This document shows positions 12,524 through 24,907 of a stretch of 64,000 nucleotides of DNA, in pieces. The position numbers and the translations under genes were made by a program. The notes under the pieces were generated by a model. That model made no database searches and was not told where the DNA came from. It saw nothing but the letters and a program-made list of their open reading frames with translations. Where the stretch lies: contig CM076669.1 of assembly GCA_038496675.1 (NCBI GenBank), forward strand, positions 6,690,656-6,754,655. Direction: 5' to 3'. Within the stretch, counting starts at the first letter, position 1. Every line of letters begins with the position of its first letter. The stretch is from Rachycentron canadum. Lineage: Eukaryota; Chordata; Actinopteri; Carangiformes; Rachycentridae.

Positions 12524-12557
12524 CATGTTTTATATCATGTTTTATATCATGTTTTTA
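12524..12557. repeat. 12-nt tandem repeat, about 2.8 copies
   Basis: The unit catgttttatat starts at 12524, 12536 and 12548, the last copy being incomplete (catgtttttat). It is a small AT-rich minisatellite seen directly. Confidence 0.85.
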
Positions 12558-12718
12558 TTTTCAAAAAAGTGGAGTAGTCTGATTCTTTTTGGGAAGTGTT
12601 TCTTCCCAAAAGGCATCACTCCTAGGTGAGATATTATGTGGTCACTGCTGTGAGACCTTTGTATTGCTGAACAGTCTTAGCAACAGTTGCATCTGGCATT
12701 AAGTCAAGCACATTGAAC

Positions 12719-13080
12719 ATGGGCACTGGACTCCAACAAGGGTGTGCTCTGTGTCACCTGTGATGTTTGTGAAATTTATGCACAGGATATCAAAATGCTG
12801 CCGAGGCCTGGATACCGTCCAGCAGTATGACATTAAAGTGGCATCTCTGTTGTTTGCTGATGATGTTGTCATTCTGGCTTTGTCAGATTGTCACCTCCAA
12901 TGTGCACTGGAGTGGTTTACAGCTTGGGTGCGATGCAGTCAGGATGAAAATTAGCCCCTCTAGGTCCTGAGACTGGGTGTGTGATTCTGTCATCTGAAAA
13001 AACAGTGGATTACTCAGGTCAGAAGGAAGCAGCTGCCCTAAAGGAAACATTTAAGTATCTTCGATTCAGATTAATATGGT
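12719..13080 (+). mobile_element. Decayed LINE (non-LTR retrotransposon) reverse transcriptase fragment
   Basis: The block encodes the central part of a LINE reverse transcriptase. In order it shows a GLQQGCAL segment (12728 on), an SPVMFVKFMHRISKCCRGLD segment, the catalytic FADD box (LLFADDVV, FADD at 12853-12864), a CHLQCALEWF segment and an EFKYL-like ETFKYL (13044-13061). These appear in the order and spacing known from abundant teleost LINEs. At least two frame changes (near 12748 and 12925) and in-frame stops break it, so it cannot be active. Neither 5' nor 3' end nor target-site duplications are visible. It is a 5'- and 3'-truncated relic of about 360 bp. Confidence 0.85.
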
Positions 13081-14452
13081 TGTTCCTTGTGTTTTCTGTA
13101 CCTTTTTAAAGTGTATCACATGTTCTTTGCTTCTGCCCTCAAACTGATTGCGTTCAACCGTACAGTCTGTAATGCTGTAGTTCGTCTCCTCAAGCCTTCA
13201 GGGGAAAAGCTACTTCAACTTCAGTCTTTTTCTTTTTTTTTTGTGACTGTCTTCTTTCAGCCAGTTCACAGTAGAAATGATCAACCTTTTCAATACTGTC
13301 TGGTGTTCAGTGTGAAGCAGTAGCTCTAATGGCCGACATGTAATAAGCAAGACTCGCTTGTTAAATGCATATGACATACTGCCCTGACACCAAGCTTTTT
13401 CACTCCAAATGTTACATTACTGTTCTATCATTTCTCTGAGGCAGCGACTTGAAAGACTTTTCTTTTTGATCCCATCTTATTTGAAACCTGAGTCCCCTCT
13501 CCTTTATGACTTTACCAGATTTGCATCCATTTGCAGACTTTTTCAATCCTTTCATTTGACCTCATCTCCTCAGCTCATCTCTTTTTTTATCACTTGTTTT
13601 CCTGTTCTTCCTGCCAACTAACGCAGATGTTCTTGTCATTTCTTTCTTTCTTTTTTTTTTTTACGATTTCTTTAACCCTTCTGTCTGTCATTGTCGCCTC
13701 TGCTTCCCCAACATATTTTCTCCCCAGTGCCTCTCTGCTCTCGCTGCACTCTTGCAGCATTTTGCTGATGTTGCATGTGTTTCCTGCCGATATGGGGCAG
13801 AGCTATCAGCACAGCTTGATCGCTCTCATCTGTTGTTTTCTTACCAAGATATCTGTAACAAACTACATCCTGTGCTGTGTTGGAGAATATAGATGAGCAC
13901 TTCCTAGCTAATGCTTTGAAATGTCTCTTACATAAGATAAGCATTTTTTTTTTTAATTGGTGTCTTCCCCACTTCCTTCATTAAGGTAGATCAACTTTCA
14001 CTGGGAGGTCATTGCTTAGGGGTGTTACTCACCGCCTCTGGATTGTGAGAAAGGAGGGAAGAAGCAAGGCAGAGAGAAGAAGTTACTGAGACACAGGTAG
14101 CGGGTGGGTGCCTCCGAGATATTGCCACATTAGCTCCCACGGTTGATAGTTGCATGTTCTTGTTGTAATGAGGCAGCCGCAACCATTCAAAACCACAATT
14201 AACATGTATGAGCATGCTGGTCCTGACGAGATGGGTGTCAAACTGAGAGATGCTAATTGGCTCTCTGGTGCAATACAACAGCATCCTGCAAGCAAATGGA
14301 GAAACACACACCGAGTGACACCAACAATAACATACACATTCACAAGTGCATAACATTTCTGATCTTATTTTTCAGGCCTGTGGGTGACCCCAGGAAGTCA
14401 AACTGTGCGTGCTATCACTTTGTTATAGACATTAATAGAACAGTTGGAGCCA

Positions 14453-14488
14453 GTGTGTGTGCGTGCGTGCACACGCGTGTGTGTGTGT
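14453..14488. repeat. Alternating purine-pyrimidine GT/GC tract
   Basis: About 36 nt of strictly alternating purine and pyrimidine (gtgtgtgcgtgcgtgcacac, then gcgtgtgt). Such tracts can adopt Z-DNA under supercoiling. Confidence 0.85.
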
Positions 14489-14525
14489 TTGTACTGTGCA
14501 TATACATATGTATCCACCATACCTC

Positions 14526-14545
14526 TTTTTTTTTTTTTTTTTTTT
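14526..14545. repeat. Poly-T run (20 nt)
   Basis: Uninterrupted T run on the + strand, followed by a ggttatatatata stretch. Confidence 0.9.
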
Positions 14546-16179
14546 GGTTATATATATACACCAGTGCAGGCAGTCTCCTTCACCCACCTCCACTCATATT
14601 CATGACACAGGGCAATCCTCCAATAATTAGAGAGAGTGTACCACGAAGCTGATAAAGACGTTAAGCTGATGACTCTTTGCACAAGGGAGGAAACATGCGT
14701 TTACATGGAACTTGAACTACACCCCTGAGATACATGGGTATTACCAGGACTAAGATCTGAAGATGCCAGCAGCAACAAATCAAGTCAATTCTTCTTTATC
14801 TTATTTTGGGAGCTTACTGGATCGGGTTGGGGGGGAGGAGAGTGGCTTCAACCGAGATGAAAAGCTTCGGTGTGACATGAAACTAGTTACTTCAGGTTAA
14901 TGTGACATTCCTTTAAGCTCATGAAGAGGAACCGTGCGCTTATCGTGGATGTTTGCTCTTAATTCTGTGTCATACAGTCAACGGTTGAAAAACAAACAGG
15001 AGTTGTTCTTTTGCGCTAAAAATATTCAGCTGGTGTTTTTCACAGGTTTTTTGGAAAGTTTCCAGTTGGAGTGTCAGAGCAGGGCAGTGCACTGAAAAGT
15101 CAAGGAGAGTCTGGCATAAACAGACCTCACTTTTTAGTCCATATTTGTTTTCATTTGAATATTGAATGTTTGCGCTTTTGTCAAGTGTATTTTTATTCTC
15201 AGATGTGCCATAAGGTCAGGCTTTCATATTACTAGTTCGTACTGGAGAGTTTTATGAACAAGGCAGCTACGTGGTAAAAACAGTATCTGCGCACACAGAT
15301 TGTGCTCATCACTCGTGTGTTTGTGTGTGTACTTACGGTTGTGGGTGAGAAGCAAAAGGAGAGCTGCAGTAAATACAGTATCTGTGTATGGTGCGCATGT
15401 GTCCATGTGTCTGTGTGCGTGCGTGCTTTTGCGTCTATAAAAGAGACAGATGGCGGGCTAAAGAGAGCTGGGGAAATGAAAAGTGGCCTATCAAATGTTT
15501 CAGTCATCCATTTCCAAAATGTTGAATGCTTTGATGCCGCATCCCAGAGAAGACGAGCACTTTCCACAAAAATCCAACATTTACTTTTATGGACCACATT
15601 ACAAGTAGATACATTTTTGTGACTTAGCAAGGCAATAACTTCTCCTCCAAGATGCGCTTCTTTTGATGTATTGTTTTATTTCCTCTTGTACTTTTTGCTA
15701 GCGTTCTTGTTCTTAGCTGCCCAACAAATCTGCACTTATCTGATCCTTACTCTCCTTCACATTAATCTTATCTCTTTCTCTCCCCCTGTTCCCTCCTGAA
15801 GCTTGTTGACCTCTCTCCTACTTCTCCCTGCCGCTGAGGAGTTTTGTATAGATAGCTAAGGAAAAGTTTAGCATGCCTTTAAGGGATAATTATCAAACAG
15901 TAAAACTCCCACACAGCTCTCGTCGGGTAATTACATTTCCCCCATCTCTCCTCTTTTTTTCCCCCCATGAAATGAAACCATCAGTTTTTAAAGCCACGAC
16001 AATCGACAATTCCCCAGCATTGTAGCCCCTCAGACTTCTGAATGAAAACTGTGAAGAGTAAGCGTTGCCCATTATGTTGCCGCTTATAGGTTTTCTTCCG
16101 CTCGCACATTTTGTTTTTCTTTCTCTTTCTTTCCCTTACACTTCTCTCGCTTGGTCTCACATTCACACAAACAGCCCAG

Positions 16180-16560
16180 CCCATTTGCATTCTGGGCAAT
16201 TACATTCAATTTGTAAACCGGCGCTGAACTTTAGTAGAATTAGATTTTGCTAACAGGCGTAATGACATTTAATGGAGCATGATTTATTCATTCCTCTTTC
16301 ATCAGGTCAAGATATGCCACAACTGGGAATTGAATAATAGCAGATGTTTTTGTTTGCGGTATTTTCTCTCCTGTCAGATGCCTCGTCTGTTGTTTGAAGA
16401 AAAGCAGAGTTCTTACCAAAACTTCACCCAGGCTGCACTCTAATAACCTCCGATTGTTTATTGATTTAAAAGGCCAATATGCGATAGTTAATTCAATGCA
16501 AAATGAGCCTCATTCTTATGCATGTAACACAGAATATAAGCCTTGACGGATAACTCTGCC
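16180..16560. promoter_or_regulatory. Candidate conserved noncoding element
   Basis: Contains a perfect octamer (ATTTGCAT, 16183-16190), repeated TAAT cores (gcgtaatgacatttaatgg near 16258), tgtttattgatttaaaag (16456 on), tagttaattcaatgc and a ttatgcatgtaac word. No repeats and no open frame of note. The density of homeodomain, POU and Fox-like words is what vertebrate enhancers show; conservation is not testable here. Confidence 0.22.
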
Positions 16561-17061
16561 AGTCTCACCCACTGATTATTTTATACTTCCAGTCTGTAGC
16601 CAAGATCTATGACCACTTGTGGAGACTGTTGTTTGTTACAGTACGTGTTATTAGCACCCTTAAGCACCTTTTTTGGAGTACTTTTACTCTCAGTTTTGCA
16701 CTTCCTTCTTTGTTGAGCTTATTTTAGGATTCAATTTTAGGTACCCATTCAGCACATGCTCTTCCTTTGAAGAGAACAAAAGTTATTTGAATTAAAAAAA
16801 AAACTTGTGGCTGATTCTCAGTGTGTCATGATTCATATGCATTTTGATCTTTCATTCTCTCTGAAGATGTTTTCTCTTTCACACACTGTCATATTGTCCT
16901 TCTCCTTACGGAATTTTTCTATTACTCTTGCAAAGACAACTGGTAGACCTCAGCCGGGTACTCGTATATTAATCTCTACATCCCAGTACTGCTTCTTAAG
17001 CACATTTTACCTCAGGGGGGAGAAAGCTAACAGACAAACACAAACAAAGTGCTGTTAAAAA

Positions 17062-17080
17062 AAGAAGAAGAAGAAGAAGA
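17062..17080. repeat. (AAG)n microsatellite
   Basis: Six AAG units and a partial one, seen directly. Confidence 0.9.
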
Positions 17081-18174
17081 AACAATAAAACAGACACACA
17101 TTCAAAAAACATAACAGCTTGACAGTGGAGCAGGCAGAGAGGAATGAAACAACATAATGATCAGGATGGGGACTCGGGGTCAGCAACAAGTGCCAGCCAG
17201 CCTGACTGCCAGGCTAGTCAGCACCCAAATGCATTTAAATGATATTTTAGCATCTGTCTTTGAGATTGTCTGGCACAAATCAAATATATTAAAGACGTAT
17301 AGGCCACCTTCACGTCATCCTTTCTGGTTTATTACAATGTTTCAGTTTGGTGAAGCCTCTTTCTCTCTGAGACAATAGACTCTTTCAGCTATGTTTCTCT
17401 TCTCCTATTGGCGTCACTGCTCTCCCAGCACCCTCCTTCATTTTTCAAGGTGTTCTTATTTAGGGAGACGATAGCGCCTTGGGACACAGGCAGGCAGGTT
17501 TGGGAGAAAGACAGAGCAGGTGTTTTTCTTTCCTCCCTCTCTCCCGCCATCTCTCTCGTTCCACTAAAACGAGTGAAGTTCTTCCCCACACATCATCACA
17601 GCGCTTGTCATTGTTGTCTGGATGATGAAGAGGCGTCAGGTTGTGTCTGCAGTTTGCTATCTCTGTTGTGTTTTCCGGCTGTTTGTGTAACTGCACTTAT
17701 CAGATCCAAGAGAAGCACCCGGCCGACATCTCAGCAGCAGTCCAAAACACAAATTGATAGCCATCATAACAGGAACTGCAGCCTGGAACAGTGTAAACTT
17801 TAACTTACTCTTACTTTAAAGGGGCATATGTTCCCTGTGTTATGTCTCCTAGCCTGTCGTTTTTACTGATAGATATTTCAAACATGCTTTTCTTTTTATG
17901 TGTCCATATCCATTCCTTCTTGTTGCACACACACTCAAACACTCCTGACTTCTTCCCCTGAATTCCATTTTCATGTCCTTTCCTTCTCTCTATCTTTACA
18001 CCCACACCTACTCTTACATGCACACGCTTAATACACATACATTAAATCACTTCAGACTTTCTCCCTGTAGCCTCTCATGCAGCAGTGCAGAACATTCATC
18101 TACATTGATCAAGGTGGTCTGTCTGCACCAATGTTCGTCCTTCCCCTCTCATGCTGCTTAATGAACTTGCCAGG

Positions 18175-18425
18175 GCTTAATGCGGCTGAACAGACCCCTA
18201 TGCTCATACCAATGAGCCACTGCAGGCCCCTCCGCCATCAACTTTTGATGTAGTTACCCCCAGATATGCACAGGTAGAGTCTTTTGGGCCGAGGATTGAG
18301 GGTCTTAAGGCGGCGTGATTGGCAGACGAATTTAAAGCCGCTCATTAAGTCCACATCAACGTGATTGGGACAGTTTAGCTTCACTCCATTCTGTGGGATT
18401 CAGCAGACCTCCGTGGAGGGAATGC
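18175..18425. promoter_or_regulatory. Candidate conserved noncoding element
   Basis: Balanced, repeat-free sequence with several CpGs kept (aaggcggcgtgattggcaga, gacgaatttaaagccgctca) and no open frame. Preserved CpGs and absence of simple repeats in an otherwise decaying background suggest constraint. This is an impression, not a measurement. Confidence 0.18.
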
Positions 18426-20437
18426 TTGATCGCGCCTAAACTATTTTATCCTCACCTTTCTCTCTCTGATTGTCTTGTCTGAAGTAGAGCTGTCATCACA
18501 GGAAGACTGTGGGATGTTAGTAAGGACACCTTTCTCCTGTATCTATTTTCCCATCACGAAGACAAAATTGTGTATTGTATACCTGTGTACTTGTGGTGTA
18601 CTAATGTAAAATGTGAGTCAGACAAAGTGAGCAACATGACTTCACACTTTGGGAATTCATGTTCTGGATTTTTCACTTTCTCTGGCATTTCATGACTAAA
18701 CAGCTGATCAACAACATAATCACCAGATGAATCTGTTTTGAAAATATTTGTTAGTTAGAAACCTACACGAGATACTGGATATTTGGCATGTGTTAGTGTC
18801 AAAACATTTCATGTATTTGGTTTCATGTCTCTGTTTCTTTTCAGAAATATCCCATTTTAACAAGCAAAACATTACACGTCCATTATTACTAATGGTATTT
18901 CAAAGATTTCCTGGTAATCTGAATCCGATATTGGATTTAGAAGAATTTAATATACCTTCATTTCTTTTTACCTTTAATTCCTAAAATGGAGATTCCACTA
19001 TAGTTACCCAGAAACTGTTTCCCAATGGAATTTACACCTGACACCTGTCACAGTATATTGTAATATTAGTTTTACAGCAGAAAATAACCTTCCTGGACAG
19101 ATTTTATCCATGTTGCCCAACCCAAACACCAGCCATCTTTACCTGAATCCACTGCCAATACAACGACCTTCACCTACATCATTTTGTATATCCCCATTAA
19201 AGCCAGCAGGAGGCGATGTGTCTGATTGAGGAAGGTAGTTTGGAAGGTGAATGAGACCCATAGAATCCCATCATTAAGCTTGTGACATAATTACAATACA
19301 TCTTTTTCTCTCAAGGCTATGGCAGTGTCCATTCACTCTAGTTATGCCGTTGTCAGGCCTCTTTATGTGCGGCGTTACCTCAACATTTGTTATCTCTGAC
19401 ATAGCAATTAGCTGTGTCCAACGTGATGATATTGATGACGCACACAGATGGAGAAGGCTGCGTTTTTTTGTCACTCATCCACCTTCACGCGCAAACAAAT
19501 TGTGCACACATGCACGTGCACCAAGTCACAAATAACACACACAGTGTACTGTCATTCCGTGGGCAGAAACTGCGCTCGATGATGAGTCTTTCTTTCTCCC
19601 ACAGTCGGCCTTGCCATTTATATCTCCCTTCAAGACCACCTCACCCATCCATCTCTGACCTCCCTCCTCTCTGCCGTCTACTCTGTCACTCTCTTTTTTC
19701 ACCCAGCATGCTATACGTCTAGCACCCTAGTGTTGGCGAAATGGAAAAGCACTTTATAACTTTGGCAAATTAAATTTTGTATGTGTGTGTGTGAGTATGT
19801 GTGTGCACATACATCTGGTTCAGTGGTGTGTTTGTGTGTGTGTATGGGCAAATGGGGGATGGTGGGTGTGGGAGTTTAAAGAGAGGGAGATTCACCCAGT
19901 TCTTTTATTGCCTCATTACAAAACTCTGGGGTTCTCTGAGTGTACGGATGAACTGCAGTGAGTATTCCATTTGAAAATGGAACTAATGCCCTGGCTCAGA
20001 CTACAAATTACGCTGCAGATCCTCATCACAGCTGCCGAGCAGCCAGATCTAAACCAGTAAACTCTTCCCCGTTGATTGTTGAACTAGTTCGCATGATCTC
20101 ACATTTGATACAGGAAGAAGTAGACAACATCGTAACAATGTCCCGGTGCAGTTAGGATAAAACTCCATATGCAGAGTTTTATAAATAGATAGATTGAAAG
20201 ACATTCTGCTAGTGGTCCCATTAAAATGATCCAGGACAGTCAGGACGCTTGTTATATTTTTGCAAAAAATGTGAATCTGCGAGTTTTTATCTGCTATTGT
20301 CACCCACTCACCAACACAGTTACAAGTCATATTTTTAGATATGCCACACTGAGGGAAAGATGGTGAGCTACAGAATATATGTTGGTTTAGATCATAGTTT
20401 TGTTGTCATGTATGCATTGCTGTCAGTCATGATGCAA

Positions 20438-20453
20438 TTTTTTTTTTTTTTTT
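20438..20453. repeat. Poly-T run (16 nt)
   Basis: Uninterrupted T run on the + strand. Confidence 0.9.
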
Positions 20454-21472
20454 GCTTTTATGTGCATTTGCTTGGTCATTTATGCTCAGTCCTTTATTGT
20501 AACCGTATGAACATATTAACTGGATGTTTCATTGGTTGCAGTTGTCAACCACATTTTATGCTCTCTATTAGCCACTTATTTTAACACAGTGTCTATTCTT
20601 TTCTGTGGGAACAGCCCATTTTTTCCCACTGGGATTATTAGAGTTTCATCTAATTTCGTCACAGTCGCATTGAACCAAGGTATTTAGTCTAAACCATAGT
20701 CAGCTGAGCACGTTTCTCAGTTCTAACAGGCAGTGTGGATTAAACACATGAATTGGCATTCAAAGAAAAGTAAAACAATGCAAGCAGCAAACAGTGTTGC
20801 ACATTTCCTCCTTCAACTCTGAGGCTTTCCTCCATCTCAGGTGCCCTTGTTCACACCCAAAGAACAACTGATTTTACCACCCAGACTGCCTCCTTTGTTC
20901 CTTTACACGCTCCACTGGAAGCAGCAGGAGGACCAGAATGTAGGAGGTAGAGTGGGAGAAAGACCAGGAATAACACAGAAGACAGTGAGTTAAAGTGCAA
21001 GGCTGCAAGACAGAGCTAGAGGAAGATAACTGTGTGATAAAGACAGCTGAAAAGGGTCTTAGAGACAGGCAGAAAGAGAAAGTGATGGAAAAGTGTATCG
21101 CTGGCAGAGCTGAGCATCGAAGAAGGAAGGAGACAGAGGTGAGGTAGCGAGGAAGGGGGAAGAGGGGCAGGCAGCTGTGAGAGGAAGCAGGGGAAGAATG
21201 TAGGAGAATGGGAAAAGAGAAAGGGAGGGCAAGAAGGAACGACAGTGAAATTCTGGTTGGGTCAGAGACTTTTGACACAGAGGGGGGAGTGGTGGATATG
21301 GGGAGTTAGCAGGTGATTTATTGGTATGTGGCCGGGTGCTCACAGTCAAGAAGCTTTATTCATTCCCCCCCTAATCAAGCTCACCCCAGCCAGACGTGCT
21401 TAAGGTAATGGGCACAGCTAGCTGTCTGCAAGGCCACCGGCACAGTGCAGCCAGGCAAGACCACTGCATATT

Positions 21473-21487
21473 GGGGGGGGGGGGGGG
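21473..21487. repeat. Poly-G run (15 nt)
   Basis: Fifteen consecutive G on +, unusual in an AT-rich region and a possible assembly-length uncertainty. A run of this length could form intermolecular G-quadruplexes. Confidence 0.9.
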
Positions 21488-21967
21488 CAATAAAATCACT
21501 TTAGAATTCATGTTTCAAGCTTGTTTTTAAACTCAAAATCGTCAAAAATGTGGGAAACATTTCTTCTGAATGTCATTTACACACAGAAATGCAGTACATC
21601 TCCTGTCAGAAATCTGGGAAAGTATTCTGAAATATGAAAAATGTGATTTGTGCAGTAGGGAGGTAACAGCTGGAAACAAGACCAGAGAGGTGATCAAGGA
21701 GAACGGCTCGGGAGAGAAGGAACCAATTTGAAGAATGGGGGTTTAGATGGAGGAGGAAGAGAGAGAGGGAGTGTTGGCAGGCAGACGTGAGAGAGAAATT
21801 GAAGGTGGATAGATAATCAGCGTTGGAGGAGGGGTCATGATGGGAGAAGAAGGTTGAGCTGAGATAAATGTGGTGAGAGAGGGATTTGCAGTTAAAAATG
21901 CATGCAGAATGCATGGGACGTCAGGGGTCTAACTGTAGCTCAGATCTCATAAGTGATGATTCTCTTG

Positions 21968-22009
21968 TTTTTTTTTTTTTTTTTTAGTTCAGTTTTTTTT
22001 TTTTTTTTT
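21968..22009. repeat. Two tandem poly-T runs (18 and 17 nt)
   Basis: T runs at 21968-21985 and 21993-22009 are separated by agttcag. The repeated arrangement suggests a small duplication (T-run plus agtt). Confidence 0.9.
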
Positions 22010-22162
22010 AGTTTCACTTTGATTCGGCGTGTATCCGTTCACCTCATTGAAGAGGTTGGCAACAGAAGTCCCACTGTTTTTTCCACTTGCTTCTCCTTTC
22101 CTTCCTTTTTTCCTTCTTGCTCTCTATTTGTCCTCTTGTTTGTTTGATTTGCTTCCTGCCAG

Positions 22163-22277
22163 AAGGAGAGACAATATTCTGGATGAGTCCAGTGCTGATA
22201 AATGGATGCCAGCGGCCGCCCTGTAGCGCAGACTCTTGTTCAGAGTGGCAGATCATTTTGTGCCACAGAGAGAGTCT
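22163..22277 (+). other. Weak candidate exon before a GA microsatellite
   Basis: A long CT-rich tract ends in ttgcttcctgccag at 22162. A frame reads GETIFWMSPVLINGCQRPPC and continues SADSCSEWQIILCHRES up to a possible donor, TCT|gtgaga. The donor coincides with the start of the GA repeat, and the frame is one of two open ones. Cysteine content is high but no domain can be assigned. Confidence 0.1.
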
Positions 22278-22280
22278 GTG

Positions 22281-22329
22281 AGAGGGAGAGAGAGAGAGAA
22301 AGGGAGAGGGAGGGAGGGAGAGAGAGAGA
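22281..22329. repeat. Imperfect (GA)n / (GGGA)n microsatellite
   Basis: Runs of ga with gggagggag interruptions, all purine on +. Capable of triplex formation in principle. Confidence 0.9.
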
Positions 22330-24104
22330 CATAGAAAGAGATGTTGGCTGCCAGTCTGTCCTTGCTTGTGGCATCTGTGATTGCAGCAGCAAGACATTTG
22401 CATCGATCCACTTCTGAGACCGTCTGGCATCTGGGTGGTTACATTGTCCAAATACTGTTGCAGACACACACACATATATATGAACACCTCTAGTGTATAT
22501 ACAAGACAATATGCACATATCTTTGTAGTCCTTTCTATGATAAAAACTTTCCTGAAACTAATTAATTTTGTTGTTGATATTCCTATGAACCAAGCACTTT
22601 CCTGTTTGTAACACGGAGGACAACAATGGATCTGCAATTTAGGGCTCACAGTCAGAGATGAAGCTTGGTATTTCGATTGCTTTGAATTTCAGAAGGCCAG
22701 AACAATACCACTGTCTGAATGTTATTTATTGCACAGCAGTGCTCATTATACAGATTCTCAAGTGAAAAATAACAGTCTTTTCACAACAATGGAGCTGATA
22801 CTAAGTTTGCGCTTCCATTGTCTTTTTAATTATGATTTAACACAATTATAATCTAGAGATTTCATTAACACATTACCAATGTGTAGTCATAAAAAATCAT
22901 TTGCATTAAAGACAAATTATTGAGCTTAATCATTCTTGGTGGTGTGAGATTCATACTTTACAAACCTTCATTTACACTTTCAGTTCATCATATATTTTGG
23001 AATTTGGACCACAAATCTAATTCGTGGAGGTCTTGTAAATCACCATGCAGACCTAAGTGTGGGGTGCATAGAGTTTGTACATTGTTTAGTCCACATCTGT
23101 TGTTTTCAAATTATCTTGACAGATAGATACCAGAATATTCTACAAAATTATAATCTGTGTAGGAGTAAATCCAAACGATAAAACCATAACTGATTGTTTC
23201 TCAAAAAGAAATGATCTTACTTAAATTACAAGCTTTGTCTAAGCTTTGCTCTCTCTAGACTCTAGCGCAGCTATGAAGACTGAAGAAGGGAGATTTTCAT
23301 TGTCTCTGTTGCCAAAAACCTTGCAGTATTTTGAAGGGCTTCCTGCCTCTGTGTCATGCATTATTAAAAGCACATCTCATTGAGTATTATCCCTTAGGGT
23401 CCACTTATAAAGCTCTATGTCTTTAAGTATTACCAAAGAAGCAATTAGGAATTTGTTAAAAAAAAAAAAAAGGTTAGAGTTGGGGTTAAGGTTTTATCTT
23501 ACATACCAATTTGTACAACGAGTCTGTGTTGTACTTTTGACCCAAAAAGTACTGTTTGGGAACTTGCATGGCAATAAAATACATGGAACGACACTACCCA
23601 ACTCTTTAGTGTGTCCTCATATCTACAGAGGTGACCATAAGTTCCTTCCTGTTTTTCTTATGTACCAAATACCACATTTTCCTTGTAGATATGAGCTCTT
23701 TTATTGGGCTGCATGGCCCCAATGCTAGTATTTTTTAAGAGCTGCAGCAAGACCTCCTGATCGTCCAGTTAATGCACTCCTCCTGCCCTCATAAGAATTT
23801 GACTCCAAAGAATAATTTTAAAAGGTTGCTGGGAGCAATGGAGACAGAGGAGAAGGCAGTTTCTAAAAGTCAAATAAAGGATTTAACCTAGAGATAGGTT
23901 AACTCAGGTATTACCAAACATTTTTATTGTCGCTGCACTTTATTTCAATTGAGACCCATCTTAAACTATCCAACAAAGATAAATGTATTCAAGCATCCAA
24001 GTCCTTGTAATTAAATGACAAATTAAACCATTTAAGAATCTAGAATGACACACAACATTATTTGTCTTCCTAAAAATCACTGTGACCAGACAATCAGTTT
24101 AAGG

Positions 24105-24245
24105 TTGTGTGAAGCTAGGTTTAGGGAGACTGTGGGTTTAACCACAGTTAAAGTTAGATGACCTTTGACTACGTGGTTATAGTTAGGGAATGATTGTGGT
24201 CATGCATTAAAAAAACATTGTTGATTATCATTTAGAAACAGGAAA
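24105..24245. repeat. Possible dispersed repeat of the 'ggttaggg...catggtt' type
   Basis: Text such as gctaggtttagggagactg, taaccacagttaaagttaga, gtggttatagttagggaatg and attgtggtcatgc resembles the repeated 'gttaggnaaagatcatggtt' sequences I associate with teleost genomes. The match is loose and the ends cannot be set. Confidence 0.3.
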
Positions 24246-24884
24246 GCCAGATGTTTCCTATGGAAACCTTGTTGCTCTGTAACATTGGCCCTGGACTTCC
24301 TCCTCTGCTCTTGACATAATTCCCATGTTCCTCTATGGGAAGACAGTCTCAGCATCCCTACGGTTCACTTAAATCAGACCCAATATTGACCTTGGATGGA
24401 TTGAACCATTAGAGCATCTTCTTTCCTCAGTTGCAAACTGCTCCACCATGACAAAGCCCAGTGTACCAGAGGACCCGAGGCAGTGTTCATCAAGTCAAGT
24501 AGGATGGGAGCTCAAGCATCACACTATGTTGTAAGTGCTTGGGGTGGGAGCTGAAGTTATTGTTTTTGTCGGTCTGTGGCAGTGCTTTTGACAGTTTCAA
24601 GTCCCAGATAAAGACAAAGTCTTGAGTGCCTAGAGTGACATGCCAACCAAATTTGTCTAAACATGTTGGAGCAACAGCAATCAAGCAAAATTGTATCTAA
24701 GACAATATTAGTTATTGAAGTCACAGAATATTATGATATACAGTTACTGTACTTGCTGTTTGGTTTTAGAGACAAATCTGCTGCTTCTCCCATAAGACTA
24801 CAGTTCTACTGACTGGTGGGAAGTCCCTGACATTTTGTTGAGGTTATATGGTAGTTAATGTCATCAGCGTCACATGAATTAAGA

Positions 24885-24907
24885 TTTTTTTTTTTTTTTT
24901 TTTTTTT
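24885..24907. repeat. Poly-T run (23 nt)
   Basis: Uninterrupted T run on the + strand. Confidence 0.9.

Larger units (their letters stand above)
13081..16180. other. Noncoding DNA with CT-rich tracts and T runs
   Basis: No gene recognised. About 13550-13790 is T/C-rich. An octamer (ATTTGCAT) sits at 13519-13526. A good acceptor-like tract, gatcttatttttcag, ends at 14375 and opens a frame reading PVGDPRKSNCACYHFVIDIN, but it has no convincing donor before the GT repeat. About 15720-15830 is again CT-rich. Confidence 0.55.
18430..22160. other. Noncoding DNA; purine-rich block 20.9-21.3 kb
   Basis: No gene recognised. About 20900-21290 is strongly purine-rich on + (gagaggaagcaggggaagaa and similar), so its minus strand is a long pyrimidine tract and carries a Ser/Leu-rich 134-codon frame that is a composition artefact. 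About 21650-21900 is again purine-rich. A CT-rich stretch lies at about 19590-19700 and 22060-22160. Confidence 0.6.

Noticed and set aside
22044..22649. Longest open frame in the window (about 200 codons, minus strand)
   Set aside because: It runs through the GA/GGGA microsatellite and CT-rich DNA, giving Ser/Leu/Pro and Lys/Arg-rich text with no domain and no support from splice sites. Length is explained by stop-poor low complexity.
23616..23705. 12-bp perfect inverted repeat 66 bp apart
   Set aside because: Roughly one such pair is expected somewhere in 64 kb by chance.
24450..24490. ctgctccaccatgacaaagc read as LLHHDKA, like the mariner/Tc1 LHHDNA box
   Set aside because: No other transposase motif or terminal inverted repeat is found around it; a seven-residue likeness is not enough.
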